Assembly (NCBI GenBank): GCA_018105865.1
Contig: CM030832.1
Coordinates: 12,601,419-12,665,418, forward strand
DNA from: Metaphire vulgaris
Taxonomy: Eukaryota; Annelida; Clitellata; Crassiclitellata; Megascolecidae
Length of the DNA stretch: 64,000 nt
Direction: 5' to 3'
Both the position numbers and the translations under genes were made by a program. The notes under the pieces are model-generated. The model was not told where the DNA came from. It saw only the letters and a list, made by a program, of their open reading frames with translations, and did no database searches. This document shows, piece after piece, positions 15,701 through 24,084 of this stretch. Within the stretch, counting starts at the first letter, position 1. The number at the start of each line of letters is the position of its first letter.

Positions 15701-15749
<49 letters not shown>

Positions 15750-16040
15750 CATTCAATATAGCCGGAAATTAGTGTACTATTACAAATCATTATGAACCTG
15801 ATGTAATGCTGTTAACCCATCCACGTTTGCAGTATTGATATCGACACCCTCTTCCAGCAGTCTTTCCACTTCTTCTATATCATCGGATGTGCACACTTCA
15901 AGAAATATGCACTCCTTCTTAAACTTGAACCTCGTCTTCTCTGGATCTTTCGGCGTTGACGACGTATGATCGAGTATAGATCCGTTGTATCGTTTCAGCT
16001 GCTCCATCCGCATCTTATGACTATGCAAACTCACAGCCAT
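829..16040 (-). CDS. Myosin phosphatase targeting subunit (PPP1R12/MYPT-like), 5' part of spliced gene
   Basis: Partial gene: exons 16040-15798, 10995-10865, 4366-4248 and 991-829 on the minus strand, continuing off the left edge. Phases agree at every junction (0, 2, 1) and introns are GT-AG. The joined 218 codons follow the N-terminus of PPP1R12 proteins: a short basic leader (MRMEQLKRYNGS), a PP1-docking stretch KTRFKFKKE where MYPT1 has a KVKF-type RVxF motif, then ankyrin repeats with the VDGLTALHQ and DGWTPLHAA signatures and a link (SQEEKTMREDAERWLN) before the next repeat (ASPLHVAAARGY). In this family the protein binds the PP1 catalytic subunit and targets it to phosphorylated myosin light chain. 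The start is the first Met after an in-frame TAG at 16071-16073. Family assignment is strong; which PPP1R12 paralogue is not resolvable because the C-terminal domains lie outside. Confidence 0.85.
1729..3745. mobile_element. hAT-type element remnant (~2.0 kb) in MYPT intron 3
   Basis: The left end CATGGTTTCCCAACC pairs with the right end GGTTGGGATCCCCTG. The ends also share GGTCATGACCC and GGGTCGTGAC subterminal motifs. Flanking 8-mers GTGTAGAG (1721-1728) and ATTTAGAG (3746-3753) agree at 6 of 8 positions, as expected for an old hAT insertion. The interior has no intact transposase frame. An internal direct repeat around AAAGCAATTACAACAT occurs near 2870 and 3040. Confidence 0.65.
3855..4006. 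mobile_element. hAT MITE (CAGTGGC...GCCACTG), 152 bp
   Basis: The ends CAGTGGCATATTTAG and TAAATACGCCACTG form an imperfect TIR. A perfect 8-bp TSD AATGTATA lies at 3847-3854 and 4007-4014. The interior carries the motif TTGACGACC-T(9)-GCTTGTCA that recurs in other elements of the window. It is non-coding. Confidence 0.88.
4248..4366 (-). CDS. MYPT-like exon 3 (ankyrin repeat)
   Basis: Acceptor ATTACAG precedes CTATCTC. The first base completes a Ser codon with exon 2, giving IEIAS-YLINNGSRLDVV followed by DGELPVDVTQDEAMVHFL, equivalent to the MYPT1 segment ending in EEEAMEELL. The donor is CATG|GTTGGT, phase 1. Confidence 0.82.
4950..5999. mobile_element. piggyBac-like non-autonomous element (~1.05 kb)
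   Basis: The element is flanked by TTAA on both sides (4946-4949 and 6000-6003). Ends are CCCTTTAATGCC and, inverted, CCCTTTAACACC. The TTAA target and CCC terminus are typical of piggyBac. There is no transposase; the interior holds a two-copy tandem repeat. Superfamily assignment rests on termini only. Confidence 0.6.
5618..5935. repeat. Two-copy ~150-bp tandem repeat inside the piggyBac-like element
   Basis: Two diverged units (about 5618-5763 and 5775-5930) share ACTGTAATTC, CTAATATCTGGTCCAC-like sequence and the 20-mer GCGTATTTAAGACCTTTGAA. They are probably an internal duplication of the element. Confidence 0.7.
6014..6034. repeat. (CA)n microsatellite
   Basis: About ten CA dinucleotides just outside the piggyBac-like element. 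Confidence 0.85.
6534..7406 (+). mobile_element. hAT element, TAGGGCTG family, interrupted by a second element
   Basis: The termini TAGGGCTGTGG and CCAGCTCTA border TTAATTAATC-rich subterminal repeats. Flanking 8-mers CTGGTAAC and ATTCTAAC match at 5 of 8. An ATG-led stretch at about 6685 reads MASTSNESNVA and is homologous to one in the element at 49332-49712 (opposite strand). These are therefore two copies of one family, each retaining only the first residues of a coding region. A separate hAT MITE is nested at 6792-7269. Confidence 0.72.
6792..7269. mobile_element. Nested hAT MITE (478 bp) with perfect 8-bp TSD
   Basis: The ends GGTTTCATGACATTT and AAATGTCGTGATACC are inverted repeats. 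The TSD AAACAGAC is perfect (6784-6791 and 7270-7277). The interior repeats the phrase GACATTTGATCCC several times and ends with the palindromic CTGTATTAAGTGTCGC, complementary to the left arm. Confidence 0.85.
7608..8075. repeat. Direct repeat pair, ~80 bp
   Basis: The sequence around TTTTCTGAGAATCTTGAATC, followed by CACAAACATAAAA and TTTTAAAGTCATTT, occurs at about 7612-7680 and 8000-8075. It is a local duplication in MYPT intron 2 with no coding signal. Confidence 0.7.
8718..8796. mobile_element. Possible tiny TTAA-flanked MITE
   Basis: TTAA-CCTCTTAA at the left and AAAAGGG-TTAA at the right mirror the ends of the larger piggyBac-like elements here. It is only 79 bp, so chance is possible. 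Confidence 0.3.
9665..9995 (+). pseudogene. hAT transposase N-terminus (BED zinc finger, GTF2IRD2/ZBED-like), broken
   Basis: The plus strand reads KKRKIDDESLILNNEWTKNY, then FFTDIGKIAVCLIYQAG, and KKYNLKQHFETKHGQSG. This is the BED-finger pattern of hAT transposases related to GTF2IRD2-like proteins. The second zinc Cys (normally VCLIC) is Tyr, and a stop follows TKLTY. The frame resumes as QRVFNKLSSIQEGATKASF and then ends. It is a dead copy. Confidence 0.75.
10126..10737. mobile_element. 612-bp TA-flanked MITE (CCGTATATAC family), copy 1
   Basis: TIRs CCGTATATACTCGAGATAAAG and CTTTATCACGAATATATACGG are flanked by TA on both sides (10124-10125 and 10738-10739), as for Tc1/mariner-like TA insertion. 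It is exactly as long as the copy at 32315-32926, with about 17 differences by eye (~97% identity). It is nested in the hAT element 9341-10838 and has no transposase. Confidence 0.88.
10865..10995 (-). CDS. MYPT-like exon 2 (ankyrin repeat)
   Basis: Acceptor CTGACAG precedes GCATGC. The exon reads ACLNQRMNVVKCLVEHSADV, then a repeat containing DNDGWTPLHAA, and ends AAYATTGAAATAGCAAG-type sequence before a weak donor GTCTGT (phase 2). It aligns with MYPT1 around NVDMVKFLVENGANI. The right end of a hAT element at 10838 lies only about 27 bp into the downstream intron. Confidence 0.82.
11707..11782. repeat. (TCA)n microsatellite, likely RTE tail expansion
   Basis: About 25 TCA units. They abut the 3' end of the minus-strand RTE fragment, so probably derive from its tail. 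Confidence 0.88.
11707..12012 (-). mobile_element. RTE-type retrotransposon 3' end with (TGA)n tail
   Basis: The minus strand from ~12012 reads a decayed RTE C-terminus in shifting frames: GHVHKMEGSRLPKKALYTYK, a basic GR/KK stretch, KEDFKERQLTIAEG, KAWKCF. It runs into a (TGA)n tract at 11707-11782, the tail type of RTE elements. It is severely 5'-truncated. Confidence 0.7.
12310..13070 (+). pseudogene. Non-LTR retrotransposon RT C-terminal fragment
   Basis: The plus strand encodes EEIVHSSGLNINQAKTKAII, then FTYLGSVMSITSGTEEDVKS and, after frameshifts, SVLLYGLES, KRTWRWLGHTLRKLTENITR, KKRKRGRPCTMWKRSLEKEL and FVRGLCSAG. This is the region after the RT palm (YLGS, the thumb, RWLGH and GRP blocks). 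At least three frameshifts or stops are present. No clear ends were found, and the clade is uncertain (RTE-related or similar). Confidence 0.75.
13337..13385. repeat. (TA)n array, left flank of TTAGGGTG transposon
   Basis: An uninterrupted TA array ends exactly where the TTAGGGTGCCAAT terminus begins. ORFs through it (poly Tyr-Ile) are artefacts. Confidence 0.9.
13748..15465 (+). pseudogene. Transposase-like protein of TTAGGGTG element 1, several frameshifts
   Basis: In order on the plus strand: a Ser/Arg-rich N-terminus (13748-13990), LTGKDTVDRLAVIVSGEGI, KLLGVPKIPNGTGEAQ, LIEEWKLTNCIHSMCFDTTA (14040-14200), LPLACRHHVHELIVARVFDL, LMGCSSGPNIKL (14255-14350), HPRDDYEEFLVLASLFLGDD (~14490), AVADAAMKTFKHHLWYLN (~14830), then SIWDSNESYLAAQSCVREL and VNDAAEHGVALLQTFNSTLT (15148-15465, stop). 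These blocks match element 2 in order. FDTT with CRHH resembles the D and C/DxxH pair seen in RNase-H-fold transposases, but that is inference. At least four frame breaks and a 118-bp internal duplication make it inactive. Confidence 0.75.
14312..15178. repeat. 118-bp internal direct duplication within transposon 1
   Basis: The stretch from TGATGGGCTGCTCGAGTG to AGACAGACACCTGATTT occurs at about 14312-14431 and again at 15059-15176 with only a few differences. The second copy is out of place: it splits the coding region before the C-terminal block. Confidence 0.88.
15703..15748. repeat. (TA)n array, right flank of transposon 1
   Basis: A TA array with one early break follows the CACCTAA terminus directly. 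It lies only about 50 bp below the MYPT exon 1 donor. Confidence 0.9.
15798..16040 (-). CDS. MYPT-like exon 1 (start codon, PP1-docking motif, first ankyrin repeat)
   Basis: The 81 codons begin at the ATG read from 16040 and end at CAG before the donor GTTCAT (phase 0). The exon encodes the RFKF docking motif at about residues 38-41 and the start of the ankyrin domain (VDINTANVDGLTALHQ). MYPT1 breaks in the same conserved ALHQ-AC sequence. A further 5' untranslated stretch lies above 16040; no TATA box is obvious. Confidence 0.85.
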
Positions 16041-16517
16041 GTCAGCCGTAAATTCCAACTTCTCTCTAAACTAAACGCAATCGTCTTGACTAGACTGTAC
16101 ACGCCTAATTCCGCACATTAAAACGCACAACACAAATCCGTATACCTTCCGTTAGATTAATCAATTAATTAATTAATCCCGAAGGGTACGACGTTGTCGC
16201 TATTCTGACGGACGCTGGTTCACGAGTCGCTGCGCTATACATTGTAGGAGTCGACGCTATAATTTGGAACGCCAAACTGGAAGATTGCCCGTCGGATTAT
16301 AAGATGGAAACTAGAGCTTATTAGAAGACGAAAACTACTGTCGCAAATCGCTCAACCTCAGTCACTTCCATATTTTTTTTATTTTATTAATATTTAAAAA
16401 AGAGCATAACCGGAAATATACCTCGCTCCATAGACTTTAATATCATATTATAATAAATCTATGCCTCGCTCGTCTCAACCATAGACTTTAATATCTATGG
16501 TCTCAACAAGTAATAAC
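16041..16517. promoter_or_regulatory. Presumed 5' flank of the MYPT-like gene
   Basis: About 480 bp upstream of the ATG, before the first transposon. CpG content is higher at 16160-16330 than in surrounding DNA, suggesting the promoter. No TATA element is convincing. A short near-direct repeat (CATAGACTTTAATAT) occurs at about 16430 and 16480. Confidence 0.4.
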
Positions 16518-17153
16518 TAGGGCTGCGCCAGTTAACATGGATGGTGTGTCAAGAAATGTTTATCCGCTGAAATCTTACTCGACTCCAAATTGGAACGGAT
16601 ATGTTTAGCCGAGTTTAACTTTTTTAGTCGAGTACTATAGTTAGAATAACTAAATAAAGAATAGAATAAATAAATAAAGAATAACCAAAGAATTTCATTA
16701 AAATTTTGCCTACTGTTATTTGTTACAAATAATTATTAATCAGTCTTATTTAGGTTTGTTACAAATAATTATTAATCAGTCTTATTTAGGTTATTCTTAA
16801 TCGTTATGCTAATAATTAGTTAAGATGTACTTTTACAGATACGATTATAGTCTAGTGTGGAAATCATTTTTGCCAGTGAATAAGACCGGTGGAAAAAATA
16901 GTTTCTGTTCTGTAACTTCATTTTATACTACACGTGAATACGCTTGAATATCCATAGAAATTGACATGTAACTGTATCTAGTGGTAAAAATTTAGGTTAA
17001 ATGAGGGCCAAGAGGCAAATAATACGCATTATATGTGACCATCCATGTAACGTTTCAAGTAATGTATTTCCGGTTTTTACGCGAGTACTCGAGTACTCGC
17101 TAAGATACTCGACTCCTACTCGACTCCTAAACTACTCGGTTAGCGCAGCTCTA
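16518..17153. mobile_element. hAT MITE (TAGGGCTGCGC family), copy 1, 636 bp
   Basis: TIRs TAGGGCTGCGCCAGTTA and TAGCGCAGCTCTA. The TSD GTAATAAC is perfect (16510-16517 and 17154-17161). Subterminal clusters of GAGTACTCGAGTACTCG and ACTCGACTCC are shared with the copy at 52050-52598. Confidence 0.9.
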
Positions 17154-17423
17154 GTAATAACCATGGAGGTGACTTAAATAATAAATGTGTGCACAATTCT
17201 ATGGCCCTGTCATGCTCTTGACAGTAGAGGTGGGTCGATTAATCGAAATCGTAATCGAAATCGCGATTTTTGGAAAAACCGAAATCGAAATCGAGACGAT
17301 TATTAAATAAATCGAAATAATCGATAATCGTCGAAAAAATAATCGAAATCGCGATTATTTTTCGATTATTCCCGTAAGTTATATTATACAATATTTCCGA
17401 TTCAAAGAAAGATCAATTTACCG

Positions 17424-18590
17424 TTGATTATCAGATTTTCATTGAAAATGGATTCAACTGCGTATAAAGACATGCACCACATCTTTCTGGATTTGACAGC
17501 AGCTTTCGATGCGGTGTGGCATGCGGGTTTAATGTACAAACTCTCGCTCAATTTGCCACCCTGGTTCTGTCAACTTGTGGAATTACTCATCTCTGACAGA
17601 CGGTTCTTAGTTCACTTGGGAGATGTCAGCTCCTGGAGACGTCAGCGAAACGGTCTAACAGTGTTCAGTTCTAGCACCTATGTTATTCAATTTGTAGGCT
17701 TATAGGCCTACACACGACTTACCGGATACCATAGCTAGGAAGTTTGGATACGCTGACGATATCGGTCTTGCCACCCAGGCTCGATCCTTTAAGGAGATTG
17801 AAGACCAGGGTTATTTCTAGGATTGTGAATTGGGGTGGGGTGTCGGGAAAATCTGGGGTGTGTTTATTTCTAGGATTGTAGGATTGTGAATTTGGAGGTG
17901 TCGGAAAAATCTGGGGGTGTCGAAATTTGGAAGTCTCTACCGAAAAAGGCTGACAAGCAAAAAAACCTTATAGAGACTCACAAAAAGTCTGACAAGCAAA
18001 AAAAGTCATCCGAGGATAAAAGTTGTGTGGTGTATTTCTCCATTTGAGGGCAGGCCCCTTCAGAGGCTGAAGGAGGCCCAGACCAGTTGGAATTTCGAGG
18101 CCTCTCCTAGCCTTTCCAACAATTAAAATTTTGACAAGCGAAAAAAGGTAATCACTAATTTTGACGACCGCAGAATACCTTCCTAGCTTTCCCAAAATCC
18201 CAAAATTGTCGACAAGCAAAAAAGGTCATCACCAAATTGTGAGGCCCCTTCTAGTAGTAGCTATCTAGCTTTCTAGCTCTCCCAGAATTCTAGACAAGGA
18301 AACAAAGGGAGGCCCCCAAATGATGGAGGCCCGGGCCGAATAGCCCTCCTGGCCCCCCTCTGAATGGGCCTGTTTGAGGGTGTTCAGGGCTAATAGCCTA
18401 ATAAATATGCATTCTGTATGCATACCATTGTCACATTACCAAATTTTAGGGGGTGTCGACCTCAAATTGGGGTGTTGGGGGTGTTAGGGGTGTAGTAATA
18501 TCCCCGTTGAAGACCAACTGAACATCGATACACAGAGGATTACCGAATACTGTAAAATATGGCGGGAAAGCCAGTTTCTAAAGGTACTGT
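17424..18590 (+). pseudogene. Captured RT palm fragment (CR1/jockey-like), split by inserted module
   Basis: Conceptual pieces: HHIFLDLTAAFDAVWHAGL, YKLSLNLPPWFCQLVELLIS, RRFLVHLGDVSSWRRQRNGL (17460-17660); after a frame break DLPDTIARKFGYADDIGLAT, QARSFKEIEDQ (17713-17807); then beyond the module LNIDTQRITEYCKIW (18517-18561). Catalytic motif A (AFD) and motif C (YADD) are both present. EN, the fingers and the C-terminus are absent. Confidence 0.8.
17808..18506. mobile_element. 0.7-kb GGGGTGTC-rich module inserted in the RT fragment
   Basis: It is bounded by the direct repeat TTGAAGACCA (17798-17807 and 18507-18516), a 10-bp apparent TSD that interrupts the RT between EIEDQ and LNID. It contains repeated GACAAGCAAAAAAGGTCATC-type motifs and GGCCCC-rich stretches. 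No TIR is obvious and there is no coding content. A related module sits at the same place in copy 2. Confidence 0.65.
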
Positions 18591-18740
18591 GAAATAATCG
18601 AAATCGAAATCGCGATTATATAAAAAACCGTAATCGTAATCGAAATCGTGAAAAATAATCGAAAATAATCGTAATCGTAATCGGAAAAAATAATCGTAAT
18701 CGACCCAGCTCTACTTGACAGGGAGAGGAGTGCTCTTCAT

Positions 18741-19021
18741 CAGTGGTTCTCAACCCGTTATCCACTAATCCGCGGCAAATTCTGAAAAAAACGTTAATAA
18801 CAAATTAGGCACATAATTATAGTTTCCATAGAGCAATCAGCACAATTAAGATGACGACCTTATTTCCTTTTCTGGGCACTGGCGAGTGGCGAGGGACGAA
18901 GATCACACGCGATGACCTTTTCTTTTTTCGCTTGTCACTATTTTCCTCAATTATCAGGTGGTCTGCGAGAATTTTGATCTTCAAAAGTGGTCCGAGAGGC
19001 AAAGGGGTCTGTGAACCATTG
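18741..19021. mobile_element. hAT MITE (CAGTGGTTCTCAACC), 281 bp
   Basis: The ends CAGTGGTTCTCAACCC and GTCTGTGAACCATTG form an imperfect TIR. Flanking 8-mers CTCTTCAT and ATCTTGAT match 6 of 8. The interior contains GATGACC-TTTTCTTTTTT-CGCTTGTCA, the motif shared with other elements here. Confidence 0.65.
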
Positions 19022-19197
19022 ATCTTGATGTTATATCGTAATAGAGACATTTCCTTCCTCATTTAAAAATTCTATGGTAACCACTTCTAAAAAGGCCAAA
19101 CCTTGACAGAGAAGATCTCAACAACTATCGCCCTATTTCAAACCTGTGTCTTCTCCTAACTCACAGATAAAATTGTCTTTCCAGAGTCCAGACTAAT

Positions 19198-19450
19198 AAT
19201 TGCAGAGTGGATTAATGTGCTTGAGCAGTAGGTTGACGGAACTGGTTCAAAGCCCGTAAGCGCCCCTATAGTGACTTTCATACAGGCAGTAATGCCTCCT
19301 AAGCCACTTTAATCATGCTAAGTAACCGAGCATCTGTCAAAAACTCTTTATGTAACACATCAATCTGCTTATAGTAATAATAATAATGCTGTAATAATGT
19401 GATTTAAAGTGGTTTAGAAGGCGAAGTAAGCCTGCATAAAAACCACTGTG
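19198..19450 (+). repeat. tRNA-derived SINE-like repeat with inverted arms
   Basis: It has a box A-like GCAGAGTGGATTAA (19202-19215) and box B-like GGTTCAAAGCC (19244-19254), about 30 bp apart, then GCGCCCCTATAGTGAC and the core TAATGCCTCCTAAGCCACTT (19290-19310). A diverged inverted copy of the core lies at about 19401-19445, so the unit folds back. A related core occurs on the minus strand near 58520-58590. Family unknown. Confidence 0.5.
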
Positions 19451-20320
19451 CAGCATGTACAATATAATAATTATCTGTAGCCTACCACAAGCGTGACACG
19501 AGTGAATGGTGTCCTGTAGTTACATGTATATTCTGGGCATGCAGAAACTCTGGATATAACGGACTGTTTTGCCAGATCCCAGTAGGTCAAAATAGAAAAT
19601 AGGTTTGTACGAATGTACTCTAATTGAAAAACTCAACCACTGTTAATGACAACAGGTTAGAGTTATGTTTATCTTGTGTCTGTATTTGCAAATAAAGATT
19701 TCTAATAGGCCACCATTGTATTGAAGAACATCATCCTAAGTCTCTGACTTCAAAATTCAATTTCTTTTGCAATTAAAGTATTGATGGGATTTGATAAAAG
19801 TTAATTCAACGCTGCCATTCTCTTGATTCAACATCACAAATTTTTATAAATACCAATGAATTACTATCACTGCAGAATTTCACAGCAGTAAGCAAAACAG
19901 AACATTTCAGTACTAAATTACTAATTATGCAAATTGATATTATGAAAATGGTAAAACAACATTCCATTATGCATAATAATAGAAGAGTGGACAGCCAAAT
20001 CTGACTTTATTATTCAACACTAAAATTACTTCTAAGTTCACATAAAGAAAGCAGGTAAGCATTAAAATTCTTGTCGGCATGCAGAGATACACACAAGGTA
20101 TATGAAATGCCTATAATCACTTTTACATTCAGAAGAAAATTCACCAAAAGAACCACTTTCATTCAATGACAGAAATTAATTGACACAGCATCACACTTAA
20201 ATTCCAGTTTTTCTTACATTTCCCAATGCACACTTTTAACTGGTCTTTGGTCTCAATGACAAACCATTACAAGTGCAAACACTCAAACACAATATAAACA
20301 TAATGTTCAAATTAGTTAAC

Positions 20321-20356
<36 letters not shown>

Positions 20357-20713
20357 CTGTTTACAAAAGCAAACAATGCTAAGAATTGAGATACATGTTT
20401 GTACATAAAAAAGATGAAACATTCAGAAAACCTGCAAGTTCAGATAAATTGCAGTAACACATTAGAAAAACCCTGTCATTTATAATACACCACTTCTCAC
20501 TTTTAACATTCATTGAGGGGAAATGACTCAAATATATACCATTATATATTATATTAAAATGATTTCACAAATGTACCAATAAATGATAACTTCAAATATT
20601 GCAAAAATAATTTTTAAAAAGTTCTTGCAGCTAAAATGATGATCAATAAACCTACAAGTAAACAATAAACATGAACCTCATCATATAAACCAAACTGCTG
20701 AAAATGTCAGACC
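19451..20713. other. Intergenic DNA, no gene seen
   Basis: AT-rich sequence without exon-like ORFs or recognisable elements. The only clear feature is the (CA)n tract at about 20322-20355. Confidence 0.5.
20322..20355. repeat. (CA)n microsatellite
   Basis: An uninterrupted run of about 16 CA units. Confidence 0.9.
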
Positions 20714-20963
20714 ACACGAGAAACTACCGAGTATCTGCCGGTATAAGCAGAGCCCATACGGGCAAGGTTTGGTGCACCTGACAGTCGGAGGAAACCGACA
20801 GAAAGCACCCCAGCCCAGGGTTTGGGTGAAGTCCTCAACGGCAACGATGGCATCCTCTAGTAGAAAGAAGGCAGGCATCGAAGGCGGAAGCAGGCAGAGC
20901 ATGCAGGTATGCTTAAAAGGGGGTGTGAATCGGATAGAACACACACGGCCAACCTGAAACACC

Positions 20964-21830
20964 ATGCTGGGTCTCCCAAGCCCGGATAAAGGAGAAGGGT
21001 TGACAGGAGGTCGCTACACTGTTGTAAAAGCGCGATACAAAACAATGGTGAAAAAGAGGAAGACAAAGGATACCGGCTCGGTCGTCGCCTGGGTGAACAA
21101 GGACCGCGCTGTAGTCTTGGGGACTAGGGAGTGCAGTGACAAATTGACTACTGAGTCTCAAAAGAGAGGAAGGAGACAGAAGCTCAGAACAGCGGGACGT
21201 CCAAGCAAACCAGGCATTACCATAGGTGAATGGAACGTCAGGACCTTATACCAAACCGGGAACTATGTATTACTGAAACAAGAACTGGACAAAATCAAAT
21301 ATGACATAATTGGTCTCTGTGAAGTAAGGTGGACTGGAAGTGGTGAGATAGATTTAGAATGATTTGGTCGGGTGGACAAAAGCATGAATATGGGGTTGGT
21401 ATGATGCTAGGAAAGAGGGCAACTGAAGCTCTAATTGGGTACAACCCTATAAGTGAAAGATTAATGCAAGCTAGATTCAGAGGATACCCAAGGAACATAA
21501 CTGTTATTGTCGCATATGCACCAACCAATGACAGTGATGAACAGTTGTTGGAAAATTTCTATGGGAAGCTAGAGGAAGAAATGGCAAACATATCAAAAGA
21601 AGATATCAAATTCATTATAGGAGACTGGAATGCAAAAATTGGAAATGATAACATTGGATTTGAGGATGTAATGGGAAATTTGGAATTGGAAAGAGAAATG
21701 AAAGAGGGACAGACTCTTGGACTTTGCAAAACAAAACAAATTATATGTGGCAAACACCAAATTTCAGGGCACCAGTAACCATAGAAATGGACATGGAGGT
21801 CACCCGATGGACAAACAAAAAATATGATTG
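20964..21830 (+). pseudogene. RTE apurinic-type endonuclease domain (broken)
   Basis: The first frame has a basic leader and ITIGEWNVRTLYQTGNY, then DIIGLCEVRWTGSGEIDLE, and stops at 21360. The next frame continues with ARFRGYPRNITVIVAYAPTN and KFIIGDWNAKIGND. The N-V-R-T-L, EVRW, YAPT and GDWNAK blocks are the exonuclease-endonuclease-phosphatase signatures of RTE. A frameshift near 21360 and another near 21775 break it. Confidence 0.85.
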
Positions 21831-22419
21831 ACTTTATCTTTGTTGAACAAAAATTCCGTAGCATGATAACTCAGTGCGAAGCTTTCCCAGTGCAGACATT
21901 GCATCTGATCATCAACTTGTTTTATGTAACTTTAAGATGCTGCTGAAGAGGAAACAACCAAACATCAGAACAAAAACCAAGATCTATGACAGGTTCAAGA
22001 TACAAATGGAAAACGAATTGGTGAAAGCGTATTGAGGAGAACCCGGAAATTGAGGATGATTTAAACTTGGAGGAGAGAACACTTAAGCTTACACAGCTGT
22101 TGGCAAGCGGCAGCAGAAGGTATGGAAGAAACAAAAGGACAAAAAGCCATGGATAAGTAGTGAAACATTAAAACTGTGGGAAGAAAGAAAAATACTAAGA
22201 AAGAGGCCTGGAGCAGAAAATACGGAAGTATAAAATACTGTGTAAGGCTGTAAAGAAGAGTGCAAGATCAGACAAAAGAAAATGGATAGAGGAGCAATGT
22301 GATACAATAGATAAAACAATTGGAAGCAACAGAACAAGAGAAGCATTCAAGCTAATTAAGAAACTTACAGGAGATTTCAAACCATTGCCAAGAAACATAA
22401 AAGACAAAGCAGGAAATTG

Positions 22420-24084
22420 CTTACAGAAGAAGATCAAATATCCAAAAGATGGGTTGAATACATCAGAGAACTCTACAGAGACACCAACGAGTATGGAAGC
22501 AACATCTTGGACGACTTGAAGTCAAGAGATGGCAGACCATCAGAATGTGATAATAAAGATGGAATCTTGAAGGCTGAAGTAGAAAGAGCAAAAAAGACTA
22601 AGAAATAACAAAAAAAGTTGTGGCACTGATGGAATTCCAGCAGAACTGATAAAAGCAGGTGGACCCCCGTATAGTTGAAGAAGTGTGGAAAATCTGCAGC
22701 ACAATTTGGGAAACCGGAAAATGGCCAAGAGAATGGTGCAAATCCATCTTAATAGCATTACGAAAAAAAGGAGACTTAACAAAATGTGAAAATTATAGAA
22801 CAATAGCCCTCATCCCCACCTGTGCAAAATAATGTTAAATATCATACAGAGAGGTTAAGAGGTGCAATCGATGAGAATTTGAGCGAAGAACAGGGAGGTT
22901 TCAGGAAAAAGATGTAGTACAATCCAACAGATACTAACCATTAGATTGATAGCTGAAGAAACGTTAGGCAAATCAAAGAGTCTGTATCATTGCTTCATCG
23001 ATTTTAAAAGGCATTTGATTCGATATGGCATGAAGGTCTGTGGGGATCACTGGCATGTTTAGGAACACCAGAAAAACTTATTAGAACCATAAGAAGTTTA
23101 TATGATATGTCAGAAATGGCGGTAAAAACAAAACAAGGACTGAGTGAATGGGTGAAAGCAACTATTGGCAGTCGACAAGGAGACCCGATTTCACCTTTGT
23201 TATTCATTGCCATCTTAGAAATCATTATGGAAAAAATGGAGGCCAAAACACAAGGAGGTGTAATGATTCAGGGACAGCAAATCAAAGACCTACGATTTGC
23301 TGATGACATTGATCTAATGGCTGAGAGTGAGGAAGACCTGCAGAAGCAACTCACAGAGGTATACCAAACCAGCAAAGAATATGGATTACTTATTAACAGA
23401 AGCAAAACAAAAGTGATGGTGATGGGAAACAACAAAGGAGTTCAAATACATGTTGATGGTGAAAAGTTGGAATGTGTTGATCAGTTTATTTACTTAGGAA
23501 GTCTAATAACCGAAGATAATGACTGCAGCAAGGAGATAAGAAGACGGATTGGAATTGCAAGCAGTACTTTTGCCAATTTGAACATGATCTGGAAAAGTAA
23601 AAACATTTGCACAGACATTAAATTGCGAATTATGGATACATGCGTGATATCTACCCTACTGTATGCATGTGAGACATGGACCATGAAGAAACAAGACAGA
23701 TTAAAACTGAACGCATTTGAAATGAAATGTTATAGGAAAATGCTGAAAATAAGTTATAAAGATATGATCAAAAATGATACTATTCGCAAAGACCTGGGAC
23801 GAACAAAGACTGTTGTGGAGAAGATCAAAGAAAGAAAATTATCGATATTTGGACACATCTGCAGAATGAGGGATGACAGAATAATAAAGACAGTGATGAT
23901 GGGCAGGTCAAATGGTATGAGAAAAAGAGGAAGACCAAAGAGAAGATGGATCGATGACATTCTTGAATGGACTGGACTTGACACCACCCAAAATGCGATA
24001 CACATGGCCAAAGAAAGGAAAGGGCCATGGGCGAGCACTCTTACACCGTTGGCTCCGACGGTCCTTATGGACTATGGAGTGTGA
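22420..24084 (+). pseudogene. RTE reverse transcriptase and C-terminal region (broken upstream, 325-aa open 3' part)
   Basis: Upstream pieces in shifting frames give GTDGIPAELIKAGG (~22620), YRTIALIPTC (~22800), QGGFRK (~22895) and the motif A region FKAFDSIWHEGL (~23005). From 23107 the frame is open for 325 codons: ATIGSRQGDPISPLLF, then the catalytic motif LRFADDIDLMAE, FIYLGSLITEDNDCSKEIRR, LLYACETWTMKKQ, the FGHICRM and RGRPKRRWIDDILEWTGLD blocks, and a stop at 24084. Motif C is FADD. Confidence 0.88.

Larger units (their letters stand above)
13386..15702 (+). mobile_element. TA-array-flanked DNA transposon, copy 1 (TTAGGGTGCCAAT ends)
   Basis: The 5' end TTAGGGTGCCAAT and 3' end ATTGGCACCTAA form a TIR. 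The inverted similarity continues about 60 bp inward (AAAGTCTCACCCT against AGGGTGAGACTTT). The element lies exactly between two TA arrays, so any TA-type TSD is masked. It carries one transposase-like coding region in broken frames (13748-15465). I cannot assign a named superfamily; the sister element is at 24330-26228. Confidence 0.85.
17225..18713 (+). mobile_element. Composite hAT element with captured RT fragment, copy 1
   Basis: The TIRs TAGAGGTGGGTCGATTA and CGACCCAGCTCTA lead into dense AATCGAAATCG subterminal repeats (to ~17375 and from ~18594). The TSD CTTGACAG is perfect (17217-17224 and 18714-18721). Inside lie a non-LTR reverse-transcriptase fragment (17424-17807, resuming 18517-18590) and, splitting it, a 0.7-kb module at 17808-18506. 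The copy at 55516-57434 has the same arrangement in reverse orientation, so the element moved after capture. Confidence 0.88.

Noticed and set aside
17968..18219. 83-codon minus-strand ORF (MLVDNFGILGKLGRYSAVV...) and its relative at 56415-56672
   Set aside because: Both lie in the repeated GGGGTGTC module. The similarity reflects repeat copies, not conserved coding; frames and composition show no domain.
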